Of a stretch of 64,000 bases of DNA, positions 53,723 to 63,900 are shown in pieces. Source of the stretch: Fibrobacterota bacterium (GTDB lineage: Bacteria; Fibrobacterota; Chitinivibrionia; Chitinivibrionales; Chitinispirillaceae); NCBI GenBank assembly GCA_023412475.1, contig JAEYNR010000008.1:1-64000 (forward strand), in the 5' to 3' direction. The notes under the pieces were generated by a model. The model saw only the letters and a program-made list of their open reading frames with translations. It ran no database searches and was not told where the DNA came from. The translations under genes were made by a program, and so were the position numbers. How positions within the stretch are numbered: the stretch's first letter is position 1; each line of letters begins with the position of its first letter.

Positions 53723-54976
53723 ATGCCCAAAGGAAGATTTTCCAGAATACCCTCCGCTCTATTACTGATTTTTTCTCTTTTTATAATATATGGTACCAGT
53801 TTACCCTTTAACATCAAGGGAATAAAAAACTTTCAACATAGAATTACAGAAATCAACTGGATACCATTCCAGGCTCTTGATGGCAGCCGAACATCCGTTT
53901 CCGATTGTATTCAAAATCTGTTTCTTTTTATACCTATCGGATTTTTTGGATGGCTTTGCTCCAGACGTTTTAACCTAAGAATTAATAACTGGCTGATAGT
54001 GCTGTTTTATGGCGCGTTCTTGAGCATTTTAGTTGAATTTTTCCAACTCTTTACTACCGACAGGACTACATCGGTAACCGATCTTTTAACCAACACTACA
54101 AGTACCTTTATTGGAATTTGTCTGGCATTTCTTATGAGAAATTCATGGAAAAAAGTCAGTCATCAACAACTGATAACTCAAATTAGCCATTATCATCTTT
54201 TTACCCCCCTTCTTTTTTTATCATGTATCATTTGTGTCTATCTTCTTCAGCCTTTTGATTTTGCCCTTGATTACAATCTCTTTAAATTAAAGCTTCAACA
54301 TATTCTTAACAATCCATTGCATTATTCCTTTTCCTTCAAAAATGAACCTCTGACGATTCTGTTTTTCTCGACTCTAACATTTTTATTTTTTAAACTTATC
54401 AATGAGTTTAAATTTAACATTCCTTCATTGTTTGTTTTGCTTGGCTTATTTTTCTTTGGTACTTTTCTAGAATCACTTCAATTAATCATTAATTCACAAG
54501 TTCCGGAGCTTACGGAAATAATTGTTGAAGCGGTCGGTATTTTGGCAGGTTTCCTTTTTTTCCGGTTTTGTCAAAAAGGCTTTTCCAGATCAGAAACAGT
54601 TTTAAAGATTGCATTTTTTCTCACTTTAATTGCTAACCAATTTCATCCTTATACATTTTCCTGGTCTTTTCAGAAAATTATCTGGCAACCCTTCTTTTCC
54701 AGCAATTCTCAATCGACTATGACAAACCTGAGTAACACGATAGAAACCGCCATTATTTATTCTTTTGCAGGATATCTTTATCATCGGTTATGCAGAAATC
54801 TTTCTGAAAAAAGTTCTTCCATAATAGTGGTTTTAGTAATAATCACTATTATAGAAGTTCTTCAGGGCTGGATCGGTGGTAAAAATCCTGATATGACCGA
54901 TATTACAGTAGCGTTTCTGGTGTTTTTATTCGGCCGGTTTGTTTCTGAGAATGAAAAAATGATATTTAGGAATTAA
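53723..54976 (+). CDS. Tandem VanZ-family membrane protein
   Basis: The 417-residue protein has about ten hydrophobic segments arranged as two VanZ-like modules (about 10-145 and 160-410). The first module has NWIPFQALDGSRTSVSDCIQ, then NLFLFIPIGFFG and LSILVEFFQLF..DRTTSVTDLLTNT, the family E-x-x-Q and D-x-x-x-N signatures. The second repeats ESLQLIINSQVPELTEIIVE and then IIEVLQGWIGGKNPDMTDI. VanZ itself gives low-level teicoplanin resistance by an unknown mechanism; most relatives are uncharacterised. Isolated gene; CCGGAG lies 12 bases before the ATG. Confidence 0.8.
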   Translation: MPKGRFSRIPSALLLIFSLFIIYGTSLPFNIKGIKNFQHRITEINWIPFQALDGSRTSVSDCIQNLFLFIPIGFFGWLCSRRFNLRINNWLIVLFYGAFLSILVEFFQLFTTDRTTSVTDLLTNTTSTFIGICLAFLMRNSWKKVSHQQLITQISHYHLFTPLLFLSCIICVYLLQPFDFALDYNLFKLKLQHILNNPLHYSFSFKNEPLTILFFSTLTFLFFKLINEFKFNIPSLFVLLGLFFFGTFLESLQLIINSQVPELTEIIVEAVGILAGFLFFRFCQKGFSRSETVLKIAFFLTLIANQFHPYTFSWSFQKIIWQPFFSSNSQSTMTNLSNTIETAIIYSFAGYLYHRLCRNLSEKSSSIIVVLVIITIIEVLQGWIGGKNPDMTDITVAFLVFLFGRFVSENEKMIFRN

Positions 54977-54984
54977 AAAAGGAT

Positions 54985-55060
54985 AAGCACGAAATCCGAA
55001 TAACGAAATCCAAAACAAGAGCAGAAACAAGAACACAAGAAATGGCAACAAGACCAAATT
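54985..55060. repeat. Degenerate CGAAATCC/CAAGAACA intergenic repeat
   Basis: Imperfect short units (CGAAATCC, GAATAACGAAATCC, then repeated CAAGARCA) run between the convergent VanZ and cyclotransferase genes. Similar words (CGAAACAAGAACAGAAA) occur at about 7660-7676. Confidence 0.4.
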
Positions 55061-55128
55061 AACCATGCGCGAACAAACACAATATAAAAAAGCAACTAAG
55101 GTAATAATCAATTACTGTAATATTTATT

Positions 55129-55899
55129 TCACGGGATTTTAACCAGAAACATGTTCTTCCAGTTTTTGCCGGTAAGAAAGAAATGGCTTTCCGTAGGTAT
55201 AAAGGCTATTCCATTAAGTACATTATCTTCAGATTGCGGCTTCTCGATGTCAACCAGTTCGGTACAGTCGATTATCTTCAATACTTTACCCGTTTGAGGA
55301 GAGATCTCATAGATAAAATCACTGAACCAGACATTGGCCAGTATTTTCCCATCTGCATATTCCAGTTCATTTAGGTTTTTCAATGGTTTACCATTAAGAG
55401 TGACCGGCAACTTTCTGATGCTTTTAAAATTCTGATCCCGAAAATTCAGAGTATCCGATCCATTACTCATGATAAGTGAGTTTGAGTCTGCGGTCAGCCC
55501 CCATCCTTGACCACGATAGGAGATGGTATTTAAAATGATGAGATCAGCATTGTAAACGATACAAGTCTGCTCTGTCCAAGTGATCTGATAAAGCAGACCC
55601 TTAAAAAAGGCACACCCTTCAGCAAATACTTCCGGAAGACTTTTTTTTCTTTCCACCATGCCGTTTGTGTTTACAATACGGATAGTAGACTGACCGACCA
55701 TTCCGGTACTTTCAAACAGTTTCCCGTCTCTGAAAAGAAGTCCCTGTGTGAATGCAGTAGAATCATGGGGAACAGAATTTATGATTACTGGTTTTACTAT
55801 TCTGACAGTTTCAGGACTGATCTTCTGTTTTTCTGAACACAGGCATAAAAGCGATAATAGCAGAAAAATATCTCTCCTGTGTAAAACAAGTCTCATCAT
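55129..55899 (-). CDS. Glutamine cyclotransferase (glutaminyl-peptide cyclotransferase, plant-type fold)
   Basis: This enzyme converts N-terminal glutamine of peptides to pyroglutamate. ATG at 55899 (or 55896) is chosen because a signal sequence follows directly (RRDIFLLLSLLCLC, possibly a lipoprotein); the longer frame to 55977 starts with GTG and adds no signal. The mature part is the five-bladed beta-propeller of the PF05096 family: HDSTAFTQGLLFRDGKLFES, then RGQGWGLTADSNSLIMSNGS, NLNELEYADGKILANVWFSD and DNVLNGIAF, all characteristic. It is periplasmic or surface-exposed. Single gene between the VanZ gene and rpoD. Confidence 0.87.
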   Translation of the reverse strand: MMRLVLHRRDIFLLLSLLCLCSEKQKISPETVRIVKPVIINSVPHDSTAFTQGLLFRDGKLFESTGMVGQSTIRIVNTNGMVERKKSLPEVFAEGCAFFKGLLYQITWTEQTCIVYNADLIILNTISYRGQGWGLTADSNSLIMSNGSDTLNFRDQNFKSIRKLPVTLNGKPLKNLNELEYADGKILANVWFSDFIYEISPQTGKVLKIIDCTELVDIEKPQSEDNVLNGIAFIPTESHFFLTGKNWKNMFLVKIP

Positions 55900-56037
55900 T
55901 TTAATTAAATCGGTTCTGATAATGTGTCTCAGTGTCGTAGAAGCAGTTAATACTTTAATAAGAGCGGGCAGCCACACTCAACATCAGCCTGCCCTGTAGA
56001 TTAACTTACAATAAATTTCCACCCCGAGAGTGATGGT

Positions 56038-57603
56038 TTAAGCCTCTTCAGCCAGATAATCATCGGCTTCAGAAAATGTTTCGTTGCGTTCTTCTTTCCA
56101 GGCCATAAGCTGCCTTGTGCGGCTTGGGTGCTTAAGTTTGCCTAGTGCCTTGGTTTCTATCTGACGCACTCTCTCACGGGAAATGTTAAATATTTCCCCT
56201 ATTTCCTTGAGAGTTTTAATGCGTCCGTCATCGAGTCCAAAACGCATCACCACGATTTCTTTTTCTTTTGCGGTGAGTGAGTCAAGTACCTGTCTTATCT
56301 GATCACGAAGATGCATAAGAGACATCCTGATCGAAGGGTCTTCAGCCTTGGTATCCTCTATGTATTCACCTACAGTAGTGCCGCCATCATTGCCGATTTC
56401 CATGTCGAGGGAGATTGGCTCCATAGAATATTCAAGTGCAGTCTGCACTTTACTTACAGTACACCCTAAAACCTCTGCGAGTTCTTCATGGCTGGGTTCA
56501 TAGCCATATTCCATCACCCATTTTTTGCATAAGCGGATAGTTTTATTGACCAGTTCGAGGGTATTTGCCGGAATGCGAATAGCTTTGGATTTGTCATTTA
56601 TAGCTCTGGATATTGCCTGTCTTATCCACCAGGTGGCATAAGTGCTGAATTTATAGCCTTTACGATAATCGAAATTTTCAACCGCTTTAATAAGCCCGCG
56701 GTTACCCTCCTGTATCAGATCAATTATCTCCATTCCCCGGAGTATATATTTTTTGGCAATACTTACCACCAAGCGAACATTTGCTTCGATGATTGCACAT
56801 TTAGCCTGATTACGCATGTCCTCCCAGTGCTTGAATTCATCGAACAATTCCTTCCTTTCATCACTAAGCAGACTCTTCTTGTGTTTTTCCAGAATCAATT
56901 CTATCTGCTTGGGATTTAACCGAAGTTTTCTGCACAAAGCAATAATTTCATCCTGAACACTCTGGATTTTTTTACTTATTGCCTCATCGGGATCCGATTT
57001 CCCGGAGATCTCCTTTTCCATGGCAGATATGCTGTTAGCTTTACGCTTGACCATGGAGACGATGCGGATAAATTCCTTTCTCAGAATTTCAAAATCTTCA
57101 TCTTTAGAGAGTTGCTCATCTTCAACCTGAAGGACATCGATACACTCAAGCTCTTCGTTTTTAAGCTCTTCAGAAATCCGGTACAGACTCTCCAGGGATA
57201 CACTTCTGCGGAAAGCCATATCAAAGAGTTTACCTTGCGCATATTCCATCTGCATTGCGTATTCAGTTTCCTGTCCCCTGGAAAGAAGAGGTACTCTTCC
57301 AACGGTATTGAGATAAACCCAGGTGGGGTCAGTATAGTGGGTTTGACGTCGTGCAGAGACAATCCGCCTGGTTCTGCGTTCGTACAAAGGAACTTTCTCT
57401 TTAACGAACGCATTGATAGTGATTTTTTCGCGAGTCAGAATATGCTGAACGCGTTCACGTTCCTGAGGTGTAGAAGCTACCTCCTCAATCTGTGCCTCAG
57501 TGACAAAACCTTGAAGTGCGGCTAATTTTCTAAGACGCTGAGTTGTACGATCAACAACAACTGTCGCTTCAGTTTGTTTTTCGGATTCTTTTTTCCTGCT
57601 CAT
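56038..57603 (-). CDS. rpoD: RNA polymerase primary sigma factor (sigma-70)
   Basis: The 521-residue product has region 1.2 (DPTWVYLNTVGRVPLLSRGQ), a non-conserved insert (about 110-200), region 2 with VRLVVSIAKKYILRGMEIID and YKFSTYATWWIRQAISRAI (2.3-2.4), region 3 and region 4 with GEIFNISRERVRQIETKALG, which binds the -35 element. Region 1.1 is short. Its start overlaps the dnaG stop by four bases (ATGA), so dnaG and rpoD are coupled as in the macromolecular synthesis operon of many bacteria, though rpsU is not present here. This is the housekeeping sigma factor. Confidence 0.97.
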   Translation of the reverse strand: MSRKKESEKQTEATVVVDRTTQRLRKLAALQGFVTEAQIEEVASTPQERERVQHILTREKITINAFVKEKVPLYERRTRRIVSARRQTHYTDPTWVYLNTVGRVPLLSRGQETEYAMQMEYAQGKLFDMAFRRSVSLESLYRISEELKNEELECIDVLQVEDEQLSKDEDFEILRKEFIRIVSMVKRKANSISAMEKEISGKSDPDEAISKKIQSVQDEIIALCRKLRLNPKQIELILEKHKKSLLSDERKELFDEFKHWEDMRNQAKCAIIEANVRLVVSIAKKYILRGMEIIDLIQEGNRGLIKAVENFDYRKGYKFSTYATWWIRQAISRAINDKSKAIRIPANTLELVNKTIRLCKKWVMEYGYEPSHEELAEVLGCTVSKVQTALEYSMEPISLDMEIGNDGGTTVGEYIEDTKAEDPSIRMSLMHLRDQIRQVLDSLTAKEKEIVVMRFGLDDGRIKTLKEIGEIFNISRERVRQIETKALGKLKHPSRTRQLMAWKEERNETFSEADDYLAEEA

Positions 57604-59501
57604 TCTACCCCGTCCAGCTCCTGTAATTGCGACGTAAAGTCTTTTAACTGTAAAAGCAGCTCAGCACGCCTTTGTGGTACATTTTTCATTTGAATCTTGA
57701 TTTTTCTGATCATAGTCCTAATAAACTTGGCACGCAGATGAACGATCTTTTGCACCAGCTCATCGTGAATATGATCTTCCAGGGCAGGTCTGACAAGCAG
57801 AAGTGAAATTATACGCTTAATTTCCGGATCCGAAGCTCTGACAGCTATCTCGGCTACATCTCCTCCCTGCTCATGGGTCTGAATCAATAATGAATATATA
57901 TCACCGGATATGTTGTCCGTTAGGGTTTCGGGTGCAACATATTGGCGCGCTTCTGCAATAAACTCCGGTTTAGTTACCAGTATCCTAAGGAAGCTTCCCT
58001 CCAAAGTACCAATAAACCGCTCATCAATATTTTGTTTTTGCCCCAAACCACCGCGAAGATCATTCTCATGCCCTGGTCTGGAGAACTGCTTTCCAGATTT
58101 GCGGGAATAATCGACCCAGCCGATGTGGTTACTGCTTTGGGGATGGGTTTTTGACGCAGCAAAACCATAATTTTTCGCTAAAGGCTCTTTAACAGAAGAA
58201 GTCTGTAAATCGCTTATTCTATTATAAACCAGCTTTTCATCTAAATCCAACTGCTCTGCGATCTCTTTTTTAAACCTCTGCTGAGCAATAGTATCTTTGA
58301 GCGATTTAATTAAAGGATCTAAAGAGGCAATAACAGCAGATTTTCCACGGCTGGTTCGACCATCATGCTCATTAATCATCTTATCGATGATAAAATTCAT
58401 CCAGTCTTTAGAGCTTTTTATCTGCTCCAGGAAAGATTCCTTCCCAAATTTCTTTATATAAGAATCCGGATCTTCATTTCCTGGAAGAACCAGAACAGAA
58501 ATGTCAAAATTAAAAGGTGCTAAAACATAGATAGCTCTTGTTGCTGCAGTCTGCCCAGCCAAATCTCCATCAAAGAGCAAGACTATGCGGGAGCAGAAAC
58601 GATTCAGGAGCTGGGCGTGTTCTTCGGTTAAGGCAGTCCCAGATGAAGCAACCACGTTGCGAAGTCCAACTTGGTACATGGTCAGATAATCCATGTACCC
58701 TTCGACGACCAGCACAAATCCGCTTTCTTTAATAGACTGGCGAGCCTGGTACAAACCATAGAGCACACTTTTTTTCTTATAAAGAAGAGTTTCCGGAGAA
58801 TTGAGATATTTGGGGGTAGCATCCGCTTCCATACCTCTGCCGGCAAAACCAATCACCTTGCCCGACAAGTCAAACAAAGAAAACATCACCCGGTTACGGA
58901 AACGATCATAAGTCTTTCCATCCTCTTTTTTAATGGCCAAGCCACAGCTAACCAGCGCTGGAGAGTCGATTCCCTGGCTTTGAAAATGCATAATAAGTGA
59001 AGAATACCCTGCAGGTGAATAACCCAGACGGAAATCACGAACCGTTTCTGGTGCCAATCCCCTGGATTTGAAATAATCTATGGTTTGCGGTGATTGTCGA
59101 ACCGATTGGTAGTAAAATCTGGCTGCAATATCGTGAATGCGAAGCATATCTGACTTAGTTAACTGGTTTCCTGAAGGATTTTGAGATGGCCGGTATTCAA
59201 CAAAAGATTTCAGCTCTACACCGGTCTCTTCTGCCAGCATTTTAAGAACATCAGAAAAACCTATTCCTTCAATTTCCTGCAAAAACGTGAATACATCGCC
59301 ACCTTTATGACATCCAAAACAATAAAAGAAGCCCCTTACCGGATTAACCTGAAAAGAGGGTGTTTTCTCTTTATGGAAAGGACACAACCCTTTCAGAGTC
59401 TGCCCCGAACCTTTCAGGTTCACATATCTTCCTATAACAGTCGCGATATCTGCTCTGGAACGTATCTGCTCCTTAATCGCTTCATCATACCGTGAAGTCA
59501 T
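57600..59501 (-). CDS. dnaG: DNA primase
   Basis: The 633-residue primase synthesises RNA primers at the replication fork. The CHC2 zinc-binding domain has Cys40, His43, Cys61 and Cys64 (CPFHKEKTPSF, CFGCHKGG). The TOPRIM catalytic core follows with VVEGYMDYLTM, SSGTALTEEHAQLL and LLFDGDLAGQTAA, carrying the metal-binding acidic residues. The C-terminal helicase-binding domain (about 480-633) is divergent, as usual. It is directly coupled to rpoD. No promoter could be recognised in the 282-base upstream gap. Confidence 0.97.
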   Translation of the reverse strand: MTSRYDEAIKEQIRSRADIATVIGRYVNLKGSGQTLKGLCPFHKEKTPSFQVNPVRGFFYCFGCHKGGDVFTFLQEIEGIGFSDVLKMLAEETGVELKSFVEYRPSQNPSGNQLTKSDMLRIHDIAARFYYQSVRQSPQTIDYFKSRGLAPETVRDFRLGYSPAGYSSLIMHFQSQGIDSPALVSCGLAIKKEDGKTYDRFRNRVMFSLFDLSGKVIGFAGRGMEADATPKYLNSPETLLYKKKSVLYGLYQARQSIKESGFVLVVEGYMDYLTMYQVGLRNVVASSGTALTEEHAQLLNRFCSRIVLLFDGDLAGQTAATRAIYVLAPFNFDISVLVLPGNEDPDSYIKKFGKESFLEQIKSSKDWMNFIIDKMINEHDGRTSRGKSAVIASLDPLIKSLKDTIAQQRFKKEIAEQLDLDEKLVYNRISDLQTSSVKEPLAKNYGFAASKTHPQSSNHIGWVDYSRKSGKQFSRPGHENDLRGGLGQKQNIDERFIGTLEGSFLRILVTKPEFIAEARQYVAPETLTDNISGDIYSLLIQTHEQGGDVAEIAVRASDPEIKRIISLLLVRPALEDHIHDELVQKIVHLRAKFIRTMIRKIKIQMKNVPQRRAELLLQLKDFTSQLQELDGVE

Positions 59502-59783
59502 GCATCTGATCCTATATCAAAATACTGCATCATTGCCTTAAGTAAATACTCCAAAGAGCTTCAGCCACATTTACCTTCAAATACCGAATCGATTTCCCAT
59601 GAATATAATATATGTGTTATCAACGACTTACAATGCGTTTTCCTAAAATATCCATATTCGGTAAAAAAGCGGCAAAGAAAAACATCGTGGTAAACTCCAA
59701 TTAGCTGAAGTAAGTTTTCCAAAAAAATACTTCCGGGACTATCGGTTTGCTAATTTTTGCAGATTGTTATTTTTTTCAATACG

Positions 59784-60611
59784 TTAAAGAGGCTTAAACC
59801 TGACTAATGGTGGTTTACTCCTTTTCTTCTTTTCCTTTGGAGGATGTCTTTTAGCCCATTTGTTATAAAGAATCTCCCTTTTTCTGATCTGCTCCGGATC
59901 ATCATAGCGGATTTTGGGGAGTTCGTTCAGGTGCCAGTAATTTTTTATGAAAGCCGCAGCTTGTACAGAACCAGCAGAAGGCATCTTGACCGATCTGCCA
60001 TAGTGAAAAGCTGAAAGTTCCGGATAATTTAATATCGGTTCTTTGCGCATATAACCGGCTGGATAGGTAAATTCCTGATCAGACAGTACGGTAAGTTTTG
60101 GTTTCTCCTGGCAAATATATCTGGAGATTTTAATATCATACTCCAATGGTTTTGTGCTGTCTGGGATATAGGGCATATCTCTGTCCCTGTAATAGGTAAG
60201 ATAGAGATTTGAAGTGTCACTGCTTTTACCGAAAATAATCAGTACATTAGTAAGCTTCTCAAATTCATCACTGATTAATGAGACTCTTGCCGGAATATTC
60301 TGACTTTTTTTATTTGAGTAACCAAGGCCATTATATTCCCAAAGATGGTTTTTATCACAAAAAAAATTAACCTTTATGCCCAGATTCTTAAAAAATATCT
60401 CAATATCTGCACAGGAATCCCCCTGAGGGGCAAAGCTATTCAGACATAATGGCTGAGATTCACCTTTAAAAAGAAATTCAACGCCCGGTTCACATTGTGA
60501 AGAGATTGAATCGGATTGGTTTTCTGCCTCCTGAGCGTTTGATTCCGGAAAATACCAGCCCATTAACAAAAAAGTGGTGATTAAAGCATAGATAATCTTT
60601 TTATTTCTCAT
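59784..60611 (-). CDS. Secreted protein of unknown function
   Basis: The 275-residue product has a signal peptide (RNKKIIYALITTFLLMGWYF, cleavage near residue 26), a mature region with Cys residues at about 39, 56, 67 and 84 that may form disulfides, and a strongly basic C-terminal tail (KWAKRHPPKEKKKRSKPPLV). A beta-rich central part (about 95-170) is followed by proline/tyrosine-containing segments. The family is not recognised. It lies alone between dnaG and the large outer-membrane protein, with 282 and 350 bases of noncoding sequence on either side. Confidence 0.65.
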   Translation of the reverse strand: MRNKKIIYALITTFLLMGWYFPESNAQEAENQSDSISSQCEPGVEFLFKGESQPLCLNSFAPQGDSCADIEIFFKNLGIKVNFFCDKNHLWEYNGLGYSNKKSQNIPARVSLISDEFEKLTNVLIIFGKSSDTSNLYLTYYRDRDMPYIPDSTKPLEYDIKISRYICQEKPKLTVLSDQEFTYPAGYMRKEPILNYPELSAFHYGRSVKMPSAGSVQAAAFIKNYWHLNELPKIRYDDPEQIRKREILYNKWAKRHPPKEKKKRSKPPLVRFKPL

Positions 60612-60961
60612 AGCAGCTTCTTTATTAAAGACAGAATTGTTACAACTCAGCTATCTTACCGGAAAATACCGCAATGATGTCTAATCGGAAAAAATAAGAA
60701 CTAATATTAAAACCTTAACTAATCAGATATTAATTACCCAATGTTTAAAAGTAATGTAGAAAAAACTGGCAGACATCTTATTCAAAAACTCTTACATCAC
60801 TAAAATCTCAACAGTTTTATTGAAAAGATCGAAGAAGATGCTTCAAAAAGCTTGCAATGATGACTCTTACATTTTCAGATAAAAAGACCACATTTTTTTT
60901 AAAGCACCAATATCAGAAGCATAAATGATTGAGCTTGTAGCACCACCGGTTCCAGGAAAAA
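60612..60961. other. Intergenic region with a copy of the CTAATCGGAAAAA motif
   Basis: No gene. The 17-base sequence TCTAATCGGAAAAAATA at 60680-60696 is identical to that at 43143-43159, and 13 bases of it occur inverted at 33667-33679. Nothing else is evident. Confidence 0.35.
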
Positions 60962-63900
60962 TCACAGAAAAGCTTTCATCTCCATGATTACAGTGTGCAA
61001 GCCCTTTTCAAAAGAGGTCTTAAATGGAAGCCGGTTCACTTCACCACGGTAGGATCCACTGAGAGAAAAATGTTTTCCGAACTGAAAATTTGCGGCTACA
61101 GACACTACGTGCGATAATCCGGCAGAAATCCCTCGAGCCATTCGGTAATCCAGTTCCCCGGCAATAGGAACATAAGAAAACATATACGATGCTTCAGCCC
61201 AGCCCTGATTGAAGGGGCGCCACTGGAAACCCGGATTGAGCTGAACGTAGAAGCTACTGTCTGGCTTAACCGGTTTATCTTTAGAGTAAGGATCATCCTT
61301 GCGAGCCCAACCGACACACTCTTGAACATAGATTTCAAACTTTTCGGCAAAATTTAATCTCTGAGCCAGCACAGTATTGAAATCTCGAACATAAAAATCC
61401 TGTATCAGGCTGTCATCATGGAAAACGTAACAGAACCGGGATTCATCACTGAAAGTGAGATTTCCTTTTTTTACCTGGATATTAAATCCAGACTCAGTGG
61501 AAGTCTCCTGGTAGGAACGGATCTTTCTTAATGAGATCTGGCCAAAAAGATCACCGCTCAGTCTTTCCCACTCTTTGGGCATCCATTGAATCTGCTGGCG
61601 ATAAGATAGATCGGAGTAACTCACATTTTTATTTTCAAAGGGATTGCGGATCTGCTCCAAAGAGAACCACCCAGGAACCCAGGCTTTCCAACCAGGAGCT
61701 CTCCAGTCAACATGCTCATCCAAAAGAAGAGTTCCATACCAGTTAAGGTCATTTAATATTCCCTTGATTTTTCGGGCAGGATGATATGACCAGTTAAGAT
61801 CCAGGCGCTTTTTTCTCACCAACCCATCAGTGGAATCATACACTTCTCGCTGCTGCAAAAAGTAGTCCCCAAAAGGACTTGGCACGTACTCTTTGAGAGA
61901 ATCATCATAGACATGAGTACCATGTCCCTTTACGGTAAGTACAGGTATCTGGATAAACGAAGAGGTCTTCTCTGAGCTCAGCCTGTAGCGCTGAGTCGAG
62001 TTGAATCCCGATTTTCGCGAATTCATCTCACTGTTTAAATCAATCAGAAAAGTAGTGGAAGACAAGCGGTTCTGCTTATCCTGAATTCCGGTTTTAGTGA
62101 TATGAAAACTACTTAATCCATTAAATTTCCACCACTCCGACAAATGATTATCCACCGACTGCTCCCAACTGAATGCCCAACCTGTATCGGTTGCTCCAAA
62201 AAGAGTGGTTTTTCCCTTCCGGTACTGCCTGAAATCAAAATTCTGCTTTAGATTCCATGGTAAATAGCCATATTGTAACGCTGCAGCAACAGTTCCAACG
62301 CCGGCATTTAAAGAATCGGTTCTCCATTCAACTTTATATGCTAATTCTGCATTGTGTTTTTCCTGCTGAAATACAAGCCGCGCTATATCTTTTCGATTCA
62401 TGCCTTTGCGGCTTTTTTCATGATGGCGAAACAGTGTACCATTATAATCGAGCATAATTCTTTTAAATGGCTGTATTCTTGAATACCAGGTAAACTTATC
62501 TGTAGTCATATTGGAATCGATACGGTTCTGGCCATAGCCAATCTCTGCAGAAAGCAGCTTATGTGGAGTTATTCCAAAGTTTCCCTGCCAGAACTGCCGC
62601 TCAACTTCTGATTCATTATATGTGCTGTCATCCCATAGGTTATGGCGGTCATAAGTATCAAAAAGTTCGACATTAAAACGCCTCGATGAATAGTTATAAT
62701 CACCCGAAAGCCACGCAGATCTTTTATCATAACTCTTTTCACCGGCTAACATTGACGCTCTGACAGCCGAAGAGCGGTTGTTGTCATCATCGATAGAAGA
62801 AAAAAGGTTTTTATCATGATCCTGGCCAGCTACGTTGATTTTCATTTTCAGCATGTTCAAACGCAAATCACCGGCAATCTCACCTGCAGTCATCCGTTTG
62901 GGAGTCGAAAGTGGAGTAAGTGGTAAATAATCACCGCCATTTTCACCTGTATATACATAAACCTCATATTCTCTAACAGTAACATCTCTGACATAGCTGC
63001 CATTGCCCTTGCCGACATAAGAAAAATAGACCCGAAACCGTCCCTCTCTGTCCTGAGGGAAAGATGGGTCAAATGGCTTGAAGCGAAAAATTGTCTTTCC
63101 CAGTGAATCAACTTTCTGATACAATGGTTCGTATCGGGACACCTCCGGTACATCGTTTTCATGAACGACACGGTCATTGTATCCAAAGACCGGTTTATCA
63201 CCTGCTTTTCGAAGTTCAGCCATATCAGAGCTGTCAAAGGAGATATCGATAAGACGATTTTTATTATCTGCTTCAGACCACAACACACCCTGAACAGAAA
63301 AGGTTGAATCACGGGTCGCAAATCCTGCAGTTGTTCCAAGTAATGATCTTTGAAAATCAAACAGTTTGTACTCATATTCGACAATTATCAGATCCTGGTC
63401 TCTGATAAGGATTTTGGGGTTGAAAGTGACCGAACCCAGATCATAGTCAACAGTGAAATCTTTATTTTCTCCCTCCTCCAGAGTCTTTCCATTTACCTTT
63501 ATTTTAATGGTACCGGCTATGGGAGTGATTATCCCCTGTTCTCCTTTTCCGGAGAAACTATATGGGCCCTGCAGCCCGTTTTTACCGTGCCAGGTTTCTG
63601 TAGTGAAATTCCCTCCTGAAAGTGCACCAAAGGCACCGACAGAGAAGAGTCCCGGACGAACAGAGACCGACAAACCTTTAATTTTTTTCTCTCCAGAAAG
63701 GATTCCATCAATAGTCCAGCTAACATACTGATCACCAGCAACGATATCGAATTTAGGGTCACTGAGAGTGACATAGATCATGTCAAACTCACTGATTTCT
63801 CTGGTAGCTCCATCGAGAGTGGAGCCCTGATCACTGAAATGGGCTTTCAATTCGGTACCGGGGCGCAGCTCTCCTCCGATCTGCACATCGAGACCCTGTT

